This document shows positions 1 to 12,149 of a stretch of 64,000 bases of DNA, piece by piece. The stretch comes from Pohlia nutans (taxonomy: Eukaryota > Streptophyta > Bryopsida > Bryales > Mniaceae): NCBI GenBank assembly GCA_022496805.1, contig CM040093.1:4962501-5026500 (forward strand). The letters run 5' to 3'. Both the position numbers and the translations under genes were made by a program. Under the pieces are notes generated by a model, which was not told where the DNA came from, searched no databases, and saw only the letters and a program-made list of their open reading frames with translations. Position 1 is the stretch's first letter, and each line of letters opens with the position of its first letter.

Positions 1-521
1 CAACCGAATGGAATTGCCAAATTACTAGTTGAAACTCATAGATTTAGACTAAAATCCAGATAAAATTTGTGATACTCGGGTGCTACCTAGGTGAAACATG
101 GGTAATACCCAGATGGATTCTTGTGTAAAACCGGTTGCTTTTGTAAAATATTGGATTTTAGCTGGTTTCCTAGGAAAACTCCACGTTCAGTGACCGCTAA
201 CGTATCGCAAAATGTCGTAGAATTGTAATTGCTATTGTCAGTGTGCACGATTGTTGTTTTGATTAGCATTCAATTTTCTACTTGATTCAGCGATGACAAG
301 ATTTGTGAGTTCTTTTTTTTGCATTCGAAATTTTGTTTTCAACGAATTTTGTAATCATCGAATTTTCGAGGGTTATGTTTTCTGTCCATCGTAGCATTAT
401 AATTGCTATTGCATGATTATTGTTTTGATATGACTGCATTCATGTTTGTGAGTTCGACATCGCACGGTATGTAAATGACGTTGAATATCCTAACGTTTAG
501 TGTATATATGGAAGACAAGGA
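1..521. other. AT-rich intergenic DNA, no gene seen
   Basis: No reading frame here has coding character, and no paired terminal repeats or RNA gene were recognised. It ends at the TTAA that begins the first piggyBac-type element. Confidence 0.5.
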
Positions 522-1075
522 TTAACCCTTTAATGTCTAGATCCACCACCGATTTCAAAGATGTGTTATAAAATGTTTGTTTAATCGCAAAAATGGAGTT
601 GATATATAAAATGAAGTTGTAAATCTCAATGTGTAGATCACATCTCTACGGTTGGATTTATAAATAAAAAAAAAGTTTTAAATTAATTTTGCAAGTTTTT
701 CTTTTGGAATTTACTTAAAAATTCCAAATTAATATATATATATATATTTTAAATTAAAAAAGATTACAACAAATTTGGAATAATATGTACTATGAGATGG
801 TATAATTTCCATTATTTGATTCTACTTATTTTGGAAAATCATTGTTAAGGTCTCACTTCTGAACTAAGAATGAAACTTGACATAAACCAATTTTGTCATT
901 TAAAAAAAAATCACAATATCTTATTTTGAAGATCCATACTATACAAATGGTAGTCAATTAGCACAAGAATCAAGGAAAATTTGGATGGATGAAAAATTGT
1001 ACGGGATGTAGTCAAGAGAAGGCTTACAATCTGTTCATCGTCCATTATATGGACGCATGTGCGTCAAAGGGTTAA
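522..1075. mobile_element. piggyBac-type MITE (TTAA-flanked)
   Basis: The left end reads TTAACCCTTTAATGTC and the right end, read on the other strand, is TTAACCCTTTGACGCAC. Both TTAA tetranucleotides are present, which fits the target-site duplication of piggyBac superfamily elements. The interior is AT-rich with no coding capacity. Only the first ten bases of the two termini match exactly, so this copy is old. Confidence 0.7.
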
Positions 1076-1300
1076 TTGTCTGATTTGATTACTTCATGGT
1101 GAGTCATTGTAGTGACGGTTCTTTACTCACGTGATTTCTCTAAACATTTACTTCGACACTTTTGATTGCATTGATATAATCTTGCTGTCAACTTCAAGCA
1201 TTAAGTCCGCAACACCAATTCATAGAAATTTTGGTTGACAAAATCTAATTTTTTCCTCATCATTCTCTCAAAACTAAACCCCTGAAGCTTAGTTGGTCTT

Positions 1301-2058
1301 TTAACCCTTAGACATCGTTGCACCTATATATTGGTCGATGGATGTAACTTATCCAAAGTGAATTGAAATATCACATATTAGATGAAGGATTTTTCATCCA
1401 ATTCTTTTCGTGAAGGCTCTTCGTTGGTCATGCCACCTCTTCTAGTTAAATTAAGGTCGTTTAAGCTATTTTTGGATTTTGCATGGGGTCCCAACTATAG
1501 AAAGAGTAGTAAAAACAATTCACTATGTAGTGTATTTTGGATTTTCCAGGTTGTTTATTGCTTAAAATAAATTTAGGCCATGAAAATGAGTTCTATTGCA
1601 TTTGAGCTCAACTAACGAAATGAATCATACCAAGTCTAGTTTCTACTCTATTTTGAATTTTTGGAAAAATCTAAAAACCGAGTGTTTTATTGGAGTTACA
1701 AGTTCGGTCGGTATTACCATGGTGTAGGGAATTATTCTAAATTTAGACACACGGATGATTTTCATTTACTGTACTATTCTTCATTGTAATTTCCACCTTG
1801 GGTAAAAATAATTGGAAGTTTTGAGTACATTTTGTAATTGAAATGAATCTTCTTTACAATCACTTTAAAATATCATAGTAATTTCAAATTTTCATTAAAA
1901 TTTATGAAAAAGTTCATGATTTGTAGTAAACACACGGCTTCATCTACTAAAACTATAAAGTTGAATTCTTATGTCCTATTTATATAGTGCCAAAATCAAG
2001 TGTCATTGACAGGTAAAAGCAAGATTCCATGGTCATAGGCCGGATGTTTAGGGGTTAA
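1301..2058. mobile_element. piggyBac-type MITE, 758 bp
   Basis: It begins TTAACCCTTAGACATCG and ends with the inverted counterpart TTAACCCCTAAACATCCGG. The termini differ at a few bases. There is no coding capacity inside. Confidence 0.75.
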
Positions 2059-2083
2059 GAGTTAACATAGGACTCAATGACAA

Positions 2084-2200
2084 CACTAGTAGAAAAGGTG
2101 GCACTGCCAAGGGAGATGCACAAGCAAGTAGTGCCCAATTCCACGCATGCACAGTGATTTTGCCTAGGCATCTCCTTGGGGAGTGACACCTTTTCTTTTA
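2084..2200. mobile_element. CACTA-like terminal fragment or mini-element
   Basis: It opens with CACTAGTAGAAAAGG, the form expected of plant En/Spm (CACTA) termini. It then forms a hairpin: GGTGGCACTGCCAAGG on one side pairs imperfectly with the right side, which ends GTGACACCTTTTC. A second degenerate copy of the unit lies near 3430-3530 and a related terminus near 20161. No transposase is present. Confidence 0.55.
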
Positions 2201-2249
2201 TTGCAGGCTTAGATGCTTGCCGACAACCTTTTGATTGTACTAACCCCTA

Positions 2250-2490
2250 ACCGTCTAAAACGCCCAATATGGCCATCTGCATCATTGAACTTTGCAACGA
2301 TGGCATTTTCTCATTTTACCTCGGTTTTCTGATTGCAATACATCATTTTAAAGCTCTTGTTCTATACTATAAGATCAACAGTGTCGATCGTGTCAAAGTG
2401 AAGCCATTTTCACACAAATAGATGATTTGCAGCAGGGGGTCCAATTTTCCTACATTTAATAAAATACACAATGGACGCTTAGGGGGGTGG
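2250..2490. mobile_element. Degenerate piggyBac-like MITE (weak)
   Basis: CTAACCCCTAACCGTC on the left and GGACGCTTAGGGGGG on the right are inverted and resemble the local TTAACCCC termini, but neither flanking TTAA is intact. This may be an old copy or chance. Confidence 0.35.
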
Positions 2491-3429
2491 ATCAACATGT
2501 GCTTACAGTAAGGTTGAGACACCCATTCCCGACCAGGGACACAAAACCGATCAGGCCTAATTTCTAGATTTTGAAAGGGAAGATGTACCTCATTTGTACA
2601 TTAGAGCATATGATCGGTTTTGGGTACACCTACAACTTCGCACTTTAAAAATTTGTACTTAATCAAATAATTATAAAAAAAAATTAATTAAATATGAAAA
2701 CTTCTTAACTTTTGTAGTGCTAAAAGAGGAAAATAATCAAAATATCAATTCATCTATCCCAAGTATAGTACATGTCTTATTTGATCAGTTTTAGGTGTCT
2801 CGACCTTAGTGTGTGTATGCTTGGTGTACAATTTCAACTGCATGTTTTAAATTTTGACAATGCTAATGTTTCTTGTGGTCAAACATTTCAGTGATTGTTT
2901 CAACTATTCGCAGAATTTTCTTCTGAGCTGCTGGAAGACGTTGTTTCATATTTGGATCCATTCAATTGCACACATCAGTTTCTTTATAAATCTTTACTCT
3001 ATACTAATTAAATGTTCTCATTCATTCATGCTGATAAGTGATAACTTGACTGAACATTGGATAACTGATAGGATTGAACAGTGAATCGCATGTCTATTAA
3101 AGAATCATATTCCTTGTCTTTGTTGTAAAATGATATCTGGGAGGTACCAATTTGAGGATCAGTACTATTTGGTTTTTGTACTTGGACAGAGTGAGGTTGG
3201 CATCTCGTGCAAATACAACTTTTGGAAGTACTTGTAAGCCACAGTCTTTAAGTCAATCTGAGGATCACATTGACCATTTTCAGAGTGCTTGATTAGCTAT
3301 GAATTTTCATATGTAAACAACGAGTTGCTTTCTCAAGCAGGCAGCTCTGGACATGCAAAAGTTGTTGCTGACATCAATTGATACTTTCTGGCTTTGCATG
3401 TATTCGTCGCAATTGCTGTGGGGGAGAAT
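2491..3429. other. Intergenic, no gene supported
   Basis: An open frame at 2854-3084 has no recognisable domain and biased low-complexity composition. Nothing else was recognised. Confidence 0.4.
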
Positions 3430-3530
3430 TAGTAGAAAAGGTGGCACTGCCGAGGCAGATGCCCAGGCAAGTGGTGCCCAATTCCACACATGTATAGTGA
3501 TTTTACCTGGGCATCTCCCTGGGAGCAGAG
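3430..3530. mobile_element. Second copy of the CACTA-like hairpin unit
   Basis: AGTAGAAAAGGTGGCACTGC followed by a purine-rich stretch and GGGCATCTCCCTGGG repeats the unit at 2084-2200 with scattered substitutions. The right terminus is degraded. Confidence 0.5.
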
Positions 3531-4545
3531 TTGTAGAATTACGTTGTGCGCTGAAATATCTTTAAAATATGAAGATTTTGAGCTTGTAAAAAGTTATGTC
3601 TTAGAATTAGGGTGGCTCACAGTATTGCACTAAAAAGTGTAACTGAAAATTGTATTGCTATATTGCAATATTGGGGAACTTGTTGCTCAATTGTCACATG
3701 GCAGCAGTTAGTACAATGTTACATTGCAATAGAATCATGTGATAGCAAAACAGGAGCAAGTTTTTCTGAGTGATAGCAAACAAGAAAAGTGTCTAAAGCA
3801 CTTTGAAAACTGGAAGTTAAACCATTTATGATAAAGATGTTGAATTCATCAATGTTTGCTATGGTTACTCACACTCTCTGGATCGGCACTTTGAGTGTCC
3901 AAATGTAATTTCCACGTAGGATTCACTTAGGTTTCAACCAATGTAGAAACGATATGTGAAAAAATTCTTCAAGAATTCTTATAGTGTGAACTACCTCTAG
4001 AACCTACTACAATATGCAAATTGGGAATACAACAAACTCCAACAATTTTATAACGTGTTTATATTGTTTTTATAGGCTCTCCAAAGTTCACCGGACTAAA
4101 TTGGTAACACCCCAATTGATGAGTGATTTTTTTTGGGACATTTAAACGCCAAAAAGAACCAAAAATAATTGACGTGCATTAAGCCTTAAGGAAAAGAATT
4201 GAAGAAAAAATGGATGAAGACACCAGATATTTTCAATTTTTGGAAATAAATTGGATGAAATTGCTAGTTTTAACGAAAGTCATCCAAATAAGTGGATGAA
4301 AATAGTTTTATCCAAAATATGGATGAATATGAAAATATTTTGCTACACCATTTAATTTTATGTCGCCACTTTTAACACTTCTCCAAAAACCAAAAAAAAA
4401 CATTCCCTACAATTGACATCATGCTTGGCATGGTCCACCTTCTATCAAAGATGATGTGACAAGACGGTGGGTTATAAGTGATACAGGTGGCAGTGTCATT
4501 CTCATTCCTGATGGAACATGCAGAGAAAATGAATAGTTGTTGTGG
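3531..4545. other. Intergenic, no gene seen
   Basis: AT-rich sequence without a convincing reading frame, repeat pair or RNA gene. Confidence 0.4.
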
Positions 4546-4990
4546 TCAAAGGGAGCTGGTATGGTTGGTTGTCCTAAAACCACCAACTTCAGCAATCTGA
4601 CCTATATTAAGCAATTAAAAATTCCACCCAAAAATATTCTAGTCTCTAGAATAGGATTTCATAAGGAATGCAAAAATTTCCATCATGAAATTTGCAATTC
4701 TCAATTTTATAGAAAATCTCAAAGTGCAAAGTAATGTGTGACCCATTTCTAACTTTGACTCTCCTATGAGCAACAATACTCGTTCTTAATTTTGCTCAGC
4801 ATCAAACCCAAAACCGTACACTATGATTGTCACAGTTCACCCACTAGCAAGGTGACCAGTAAGCAAATTAGTCCTCAAAATGAGGACTGACAATGCGGTT
4901 TTATATCTCCTGGAGGTTGGTGTATCTCAAGTCAACTGAACCATTTTGGGGGGTGTGGTGGTTTTAGGGCAGCATACCTTACCATGGGAA
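4546..4990. repeat. Inverted-repeat element, copy 1
   Basis: The left end contains GTCCTAAAACCACCA and the right end contains its inverse TGGTGGTTTTAGGGC. The interior, including GCAATCTGACCTATATT and a run around AGGATTTCATAAGGA, is shared with the element at 20636-21027, so this is a dispersed family. No transposase is encoded. Confidence 0.6.
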
Positions 4991-5208
4991 AAGACGGTGG
5001 GTTTTGGTCAACTTTCTCGGCACTTCCATTGTGTCGCTGTAATCCACAAACCATCAACAACAAAGAATGATTTAACCCTAAAAGTGTACGCATCCAAAAA
5101 GTGGTAAAATCTGAATGACTTCACATTAGTTTGGAATTTATTCTTGACCATATTTGGGACGTTCTTGGAGAATGAGAAAAAGAATGCATCGCTAAAACTA
5201 ATCGTGAA

Positions 5209-5785
5209 TTAACCCCTAACCGCCAACCATGCATATTTTGCATGATGTACGGATTTGAACTCCGATTTCTCATCCATCATGCACTTTTTGCAGTGTGGAT
5301 TTTTCGTTGAAACTTTTATGGGAAGTTAGCTTTGTGCATGTGTGATCCAATTAGAAAGGGGATGATTTGTGAAATTTTTATGCCTCATTTCATGTTGTAG
5401 TGTTCCACCCAAAATTTCAAAGATTTTAGTCTAAAAGTGCTCTTGAAAAAGTCAACTACTCAAAGTAAGCAACCAAAAAATCTCCAAAAACCACTACACT
5501 TAGAGTATTACATTTCAACCCATCCCAAAACATTTCATTATTAGATTGTCAATATCTTATTCGTAATCATATTACAAAAGAGCTCTAGATTTTAAGTTTG
5601 AAAATATTATACACAAATATTGGTGATAGTAATTGCAAATCTAACCGTATGGATAGAATCTGAAATTCATAATGTACAACTTTTTATTCATTCATCAAGT
5701 TGAAAATATCCCTCTTAGTTGCGTTTTATAATGCATCTTTGAAAAACTGCCAAATTTGAAAAGGGTGAGAACGTTTAGGGGTTAA
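5209..5785. mobile_element. piggyBac-type MITE, family B, 577 bp
   Basis: It starts TTAACCCCTAACCGCC and its inverted right end is TTAACCCCTAAACGTTC. The interior (for example CTCATTTCATGTTGTAGTG and CACTACACTTAGAGTATTAC) recurs in the copies at 56434 and 59912-61272, defining a family. A possible further TTAACCC terminus at 5072 abuts it. Confidence 0.8.
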
Positions 5786-6773
5786 ACATTGGGAAGTCCT
5801 TCAAATACAACAATACATAGTCTAAAATATAGAAAAATACAAAAAATACATCAATGTATTGCAATAGCAAATACATACATACATACAAATATATATACAT
5901 ATATATAAAAATATAAAAATAAAAGATATTCAATTTTTTGGGGGCAGTTCATTTATATGATTTTATCTTTCAAAGCTATGTGTGCTAATCATTGTTGCAT
6001 AAAGTTTTGGAAATGTGATTAAAAGGAAACTTTATTATTAAAATTTTAAAATTTTGATTATCTACAAGACATTCCGGTTTGACCTAGGTTTCCATTGGAT
6101 ACCTGTGTGTACCGAAATCTCGAGGAGTTCACTCAATGTATTTTATGCGTATCACGTACAAACAAATCTTTGACCTCCTATATTACATTGTAAATAATCA
6201 ATCAAATAACTTGAAAAAATTATAGGATGTTTCCTTATGTTGAAAGTTTATATTGTGATTTTTTTGAGAATTATCTTTATTTAAATTAATTTCTTACAAA
6301 TTTTTGAAGTAAATAAATACACTATACAACTATTTTTTGTCTTTTAGAGTTGGTTTCAATTGTGTTTTTAGAGTTGGTTTTGAATGTAATTGAAACAAGA
6401 GTTTTCTAAAATAAAAGATATAATGATTATGTAACCACACTCAAAAATTTGGAGTTAAATAAAACTTTATAAAAAAGAATACATGGGGCTGAAAATCACT
6501 TGTTTGCACATTGTTACATAATATTTGGAAGTGACCGCTCGAGACCGGAATTACATGAGACATTTTGCTCTATTTTCGAGGTGAAGATTCCATTTCTTTC
6601 TACGATAACCACTTATGGACCGATTGCTATGCAACACCTCAATTGTGTAGCGTTTTCAGTGCAAGGCCTTTTGAATGCGTAAATTGAATGCCTTTATAAT
6701 TAGAATTATTGGCATGGTCCTTTTTAGAAATCTCTTAGTAGTAACATCACTATTTATTTAGAAAGTTCCTCTT
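5786..6773. other. AT-rich intergenic DNA, no gene seen
   Basis: The stretch holds simple ATACATAC and TATATA runs near 5870-5930. No gene or repeat terminus is supported. Confidence 0.4.
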
Positions 6774-7184
6774 TTAATCCTTAAACGTCAAGAGGGTCTT
6801 TAGAGGGTAGCCTAAAAAACATCTCCAAAAGTCTATAGCAATTGTTGCTACTAGAAGAAGGAAAAAAAAAAAAAAAAAAAAAACTACCGGCGTATCGTTG
6901 GCGCTGCTGGCCAACGTTTTTGCTCTTTTTTCATTAAAAAAATGCTTTGTCTTTCTCCACAGCTGCTGCCCAATCATAGCTCCCTCCTTCCCCGACTCCT
7001 TCATTTGATTGTGGATTGTTCCACAATTGTCTGATTTAAGCGTATTTGCTAAATTTAGCCTCACTTTTTCATTACCTCTCCAAAGCACCAATCTATTTCA
7101 ATTTTGGTTGAGAAAATCCATTTTTTTTTTCCATTGTTGTTTCATAAACAAGCCTATAGGGCTTTTTTGATGTTTAAGGGTTAA
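6774..7184. mobile_element. piggyBac-type MITE with internal poly-A tract
   Basis: The left end TTAATCCTTAAACGTC and inverted right end TTAACCCTTAAACATC match, with TTAA on both sides. A homopolymer of more than 20 A lies near 6859. A 105-residue open frame inside is an artefact of that tract. Confidence 0.75.
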
Positions 7185-8124
7185 GGGAGTTTAGTGTCAA
7201 TAGTAGCTTGCTCTATAAATCCAACTTTATGTATATTGAGAGATGGAGTGAGAATAATGAAGATTGAAACATACAAGTTGTGTCATGCTCAAGAACTTTC
7301 TCAAGTCAAGAGTAGTGAATAGAAGTTCCAGTGACAGAGTTAGATTTTAAAAGTACTTGACGGTGGCACATGCCTAGCATGCATGTGGCTCATTCCGTTA
7401 GTCTCTTCTAGTAATTGCGTTGTTTAGCTAGGAAATCTAGTAGCAATTGAGGTAAAATCCATGTATTTAAGAGATGCAAAGATTGTGACTTAAGAAAATT
7501 TAAAGGTCTCTTGGAGATGTCTTGCCCTAGCCATACCTAGCTAGATGGAAGATCCTTTTTCTTCATTTATAATATGTTATGAAGAGAAATAATAAATTTG
7601 GATGACTCCAACATACGAGTAGTGTTTTGGAGTACTTTTTTGGCTACTATTGAATGCACTCTTTGAATTATGAAAACCATCTTCTTTGCATGGAAGCCTA
7701 GGAGAATACAAAAAGTTCGATGAAGGTCAAGTCTACCCGGACTGCTTTTTGAAAATATCTTCTTTACATCATCAACAACAAAAGAATGGGCAAATAAAGT
7801 GCTGACAATGAAGAATTAACATTATGAACATCTATATATAGCTCTTTTAGTCTTTCTAAGCTATCTTTAAACAATTAATCAAATAGTTGGATAAACAATG
7901 GACAAGTGAACATACTTAGAATGAAAAACAAAAACCATGAATATTAAGTTATTGGAATCATTGTTTTGCATTTTCACCTTTAAATCTTTTATCTGTAATA
8001 ATAATGTTCTATTTTTAGGTATCTTAAATATTAAATATTTAAATTTACATATAAACACACCTATACAAAAATCACTGCAAAAAAAGTGCAAATTTAACTT
8101 CTAAGCATGCCGAATGTGGTTTGT
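7185..8124. other. Intergenic, no gene seen
   Basis: No coding frame with recognisable domains and no paired repeats were found. Confidence 0.4.
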
Positions 8125-8680
8125 TTAACATTGGATGACTGAAGCTACAAAGAGCCGTTTCTCCTTCATCCAGTTTTAGAGTTCAATGAAAATACTTAGG
8201 TTGGATTCCAAATCAAGTCTAGTTTTTGCAGTAAAAATCTTGCTTCAATCTAAGGTGTTGTGAAGATTCGGCAAGCATTTTAGTACAAAGAGGCCTAGTT
8301 TTGGACAATTTTTGACATTGCAAGGTCATTTTAGGGCACATCAAATATTTGCATGAGTTTTTTTTGGTACCAATGTGTTTATATGATGATTTTGAACTAC
8401 TTTATAGTTTAATTTTTTATTTATTGAAGTACTTTTGAAAACAAATTTCACCTCTAACTGTGTTCCTGGAAAATTTCAGCATCCTTTTTCAACACTAAAA
8501 CAATACGATCTTGCAATCTATGCGGCCAAATGACTCCAAATTTGATTCACATCATCTACAACACGTACACTACAAGATTGTACAATTGAGATTTCTATAC
8601 CTCATTTAAATTAAAACCTACAGCACTTCAAAAGCAATGATGTTTTTAAACCCAAAAAACTAGGGACACTTAGGGGTTAA
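8125..8680. mobile_element. piggyBac-type MITE, family C
   Basis: The right end is GACACTTAGGGGTTAA. The left TTAA at 8125 is followed by a diverged terminus. The interior (for example TTTTTGACATTGCAAGGTC and CCAATGTGTTTATATGATG) matches the copy at 58942-59507. The right TTAA is shared directly with the start of the next terminus at 8677, giving GGGGTTAACCCC. Confidence 0.65.
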
Positions 8681-9240
8681 CCCCTAAAAGCCCGAGGGGT
8701 ATTGAACAAAACATAGTGTTATAATATGTGCCTTCCGTATATTTGATGAAGTTTGGTTCAATAGAAAAAATGTAGAAGAAATTATCTATACGGTCGAACT
8801 TCCAAAACAAACTTTAGATTATTTTTTGATGAATTCAAAAGCATTAACCCCTAAACGTCACAACATCCAGTTTTCGGACGACTAATAGATTCAAACCCAC
8901 CCTATGTTCTCATCAATGCTTGAATGAAAGTCATCCAATTTTTTGGAGATACTTCACCAAGTTGTTGTCCTATCTAATGGTTGGATTTAGTCATACTTGA
9001 GTACATATTTTTCTAAAGTTACAAATGTAGAAATATGTCAAGTCATTGACCAAGCCAAAATTGCATTGACTGTAGTTCAAAAGTGGCCTTGCGAAAATGA
9101 GGTCATACATTTAAAAAACACAAAAATTTCAAAGAATCACCACGTTTAAGAGTATCTAATTTCAAATTTATTCCAACAAATTTTACTCAAAAATATTAAA
9201 ATTTTGTTTGTAATCAAATTTAAGAACATAATATTCACAA
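8677..9240. mobile_element. Two truncated piggyBac-type left ends in tandem
   Basis: Two left-type termini, TTAACCCCTAAAAGCCC at 8677 and TTAACCCCTAAACGTC at 8844, occur without matching right ends before the microsatellite. The second resembles the family D start (25293, 62717) and is followed by its diagnostic CCAGTTTTCGGACG. Truncation or overwriting is inferred. Confidence 0.5.
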
Positions 9241-9345
9241 AATCTAAATCAAAGCACAAAATTCTACCAAATGAATAAAATTCAAAAGGGAAGTGCAATT
9301 GAGGTTGAAGCACTGAACAAAGTTATAGTAATAATATTGAATATG

Positions 9346-9357
9346 ATATATATATAT

Positions 9358-9390
<33 letters not shown>

Positions 9391-9465
9391 TAAATATATA
9401 AATATAAATATATAAATATATAAATATATATATAAAAGGTGTTTTGTTTGTTTGTTTGTTTCCAA
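9346..9465. repeat. AT microsatellite with short TTTG tract
   Basis: Alternating TA interrupted by AAATATA runs, followed by TTTGTTTGTTTG. It creates spurious Tyr/Ile-rich reading frames on the minus strand. Confidence 0.85.
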
Positions 9466-10145
9466 TGGCACCTATGGAGTCTTTGATCTCTGCAATTGTT
9501 GAGCCACGAAGGCGTGGTACAATCACAAAGGTTATGGGGGAAAAATGTGCAACAAAAAAATTTCATGTGATTTGGATTTATAATGTGGATGATGTTTAAT
9601 TTAAATAATTTCCCTCCTCTTAAATTATAGAAATTGCAACAAAAAAAGAAAGAAAGACATAAAACCCCGTTGTAACCTTTAATTGGACTTTTGTCTTGAA
9701 AACAAGGAATATAATAAGGTTGTGACTTTTGGACCATTAAACCAAAAGAAAGTGATAAAGCATAGGATGACAATGTTGAGCGTGTGTTAAAAAAAAAATA
9801 CATGAATGTGACTTTCAGATTTGTATCTCAAAAACAAGGAATGAAGATCTTAGTTAGTGCTAAAAATAGACAAGTATAAGTATTTTTGGTCTAAAGAAGG
9901 AAAAAACATGGAATAAAGGGCTTAGTAAATTTTGATAGCACATAAGGATGCAAAACCTTTGAGTAGAAACCCTTGACACTGATGATCTAAATTGCAAAGT
10001 AAGAAGGGCATCTTATTTTTTACATGTAATATTCTTTATGGTTTGTAAGAATTTTTAGCTCAAAATGCATGAACAGTAGATTTTTTGTACATGCAATACC
10101 ATTTAAAAAATAAATAAAGCTAAAAGCATCCTCAATAGTTGCAAA
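9466..10145. other. Intergenic, no gene seen
   Basis: No domain-bearing frame or repeat pair recognised. Confidence 0.4.
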
Positions 10146-10146
10146 G

Positions 10147-10885
10147 CATTTATGGCGAGAATAGCTAATTATGGCCCTTAGTGGAGCATGCGGCTCAACG
10201 GTTGCATAACAAGAGGCATAAGAAATCTCATGCAACACCACACTTTCTCTAAAGTGATCCACCGTGGCAATCACATTTGCTAACCATGGTCCTTAGTGGA
10301 GTAGGTGGTTCAACAATTGCATAAAAAGACGCACAAGAGACCTCAACCAATACCACACACCACACTTTCTGTAAATTGATCCATCGTGTCGATCATACAT
10401 TTGCTAAACATGACCTTTAGTGGAGTAACTGGGTGGCTCAACAGGTGCATAACAAGACGTACAAAAAACCTCATGCAACACCACACACCACACTTTCTGT
10501 AAAGTGATCCACCGCGTCAACCACACATTTGCTAAACATGATCCCAATTGAGCAACATTTGCATAACAGGAGGCCCAACAAAAGTCACGCAATACTACAT
10601 TTTCTTGTTGACATTTGCTAAACATGACCCTTAATGGAGCAAAAGGCTCTATAGTTGCAAAACAAGAGGTGTAAGAAACTTCATGCATAACAAGAGATAC
10701 AAGAAACCTAATGCAACACCAGACTTTCTATAAAGTGGTTCATCTGTATCAATCACACATTTGCTAACCATGGCCCTTACTAGAGAAGGTGACTCAATAG
10801 TTGCATAGCAAGAGGCACAAGAAACCTCAAGCAACACCACACTTTATGTAAAGTCATTCACCATGGCAATCACACATTTGCTCCA
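10147..10885. repeat. Degenerate tandem array, unit about 117 bp, about six copies
   Basis: The phrase CATTTGCTAAMCATG recurs near 10274, 10389, 10526, 10613 and 10757, with partial forms at both edges. Between them recur GGAGYANNNGGCTCAA, GCATAACAAGAGGCA, CTCATGCAACACCACACTTT and AAAGTGATCCACCG. Spacing varies from about 87 to 144 bp, so units have gained and lost segments. Minus-strand open frames across it encode a repeated Leu/His/Cys-rich peptide but show no recognised domain. Confidence 0.8.
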
Positions 10886-11316
10886 CCGTTTGCACTTAAA
10901 CCTCACATTTATTTTTGACCAAGGTGTGGACCCCATGGGTGTAAACAACCAAGGTTTGTTCAGGTGCAACAAAGTGCCAAAGGTGATATTCACACCATTG
11001 AGAGAAGATGTCTATAATCACACTCGTGTCCATTGAGGATGCTCTAAGCCATTGGAGATGTGGCAACAATACATAGCATAGTAATATAAAGCTGATTTTT
11101 CCACATTTCGAACCACAAAATAAAGGTGGTAAAGATATACACCTTCTTGCTTGAAACAATCAAATCATCATATTGTGTTGTAAAATGTCATATTATGGAG
11201 GGTAGACTATAATAACCTATTCACTATGATTGACATTCTATTAGTCCGGGTGATAACATCAAGTGTATAATACAACAATATTGATGCCCTATTCTTCTGT
11301 ACTGGCAATTTCAACT

Positions 11317-12112
11317 TTAACCCTTTAGTGCCTTGCTGACCAAATTTGGTCACTGGAGTGTCGGAAATGCAAATAACAAAAAAAATTGGATTTTGAATTA
11401 TGAAGCTCAAATTTGGAGATTTGTAATACATATCTTCTAAAAGAAGAAATTTTCAATTTGGAGTTGTGCAACTATCAAAATTCCTATGTTCAAAACACCA
11501 AAATATTGCAAATACCTCAAAATATAACAAATACTTACAAATACAACACATGTACTATGTTATATTTCTAGTATTTGGAAGTTTGTTAACTTGTTTTATT
11601 TTTTTGGATTGTGTTCTCTTGTTCATGTTCCAACAGTGTATGTATTCCGATGTTGATCAATGTACCAACTTCTTTCAATTTTTAACGTATAAATTTTTGT
11701 CCTAAACCGTATATAGATAAGCCACTCTCACTTAAAAATTCACAATAATTATGTGTGAGTCTATTCTTGATATAAAAGATTGCAAACGAGGTGTTGACAT
11801 AGGGCATTGTTGAACTACATTACTTTCATTTTAGAAAATTTAACCCAAATTCTATTTAACTTTGAAGTTACACACCCTTCAAAATCTCATTTTTGAGTGT
11901 GCATTTCACAATTCAAAGACATACTAAAATCTTGCAATTCCACAATTGGATGATTCCCTAATTTTGGCAAATTGTCTCCACTCCAGTTGAGAATACAATT
12001 CTACAGATACTTTCTAATCTAATCCATTCTATTTCTGATAGTATCAATCAGTGGAAAAAACTACTGAAATCCAGTGCACACAGCTACAGAACCTTAGGCA
12101 CTAAAGGGTTAC
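11317..12112. mobile_element. piggyBac-type MITE, family A
   Basis: It begins TTAACCCTTTAGTGCC. The right end is GGCACTAAAGGGTTA followed by C, so one TTAA has mutated to TTAC. The interior contains ATTCACAATAATTATGTGTG and AGTGTATGTATTCCGATGTT-like segments shared with copies at about 24420, 33113 and 60080. Confidence 0.75.
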
Positions 12113-12149
12113 AGCCAACAGTGCTACCACAAAACATAGTGATCAGATA

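Noticed and set aside
6774..7091. 105-residue minus-strand frame with a Phe run.
   Set aside because: It lies inside a piggyBac-type MITE, and the Phe run is the poly-A tract at about 6859.
9244..9803. Tyr/Ile-rich frames up to 173 residues on the minus strand.
   Set aside because: They are translations of the AT microsatellite.
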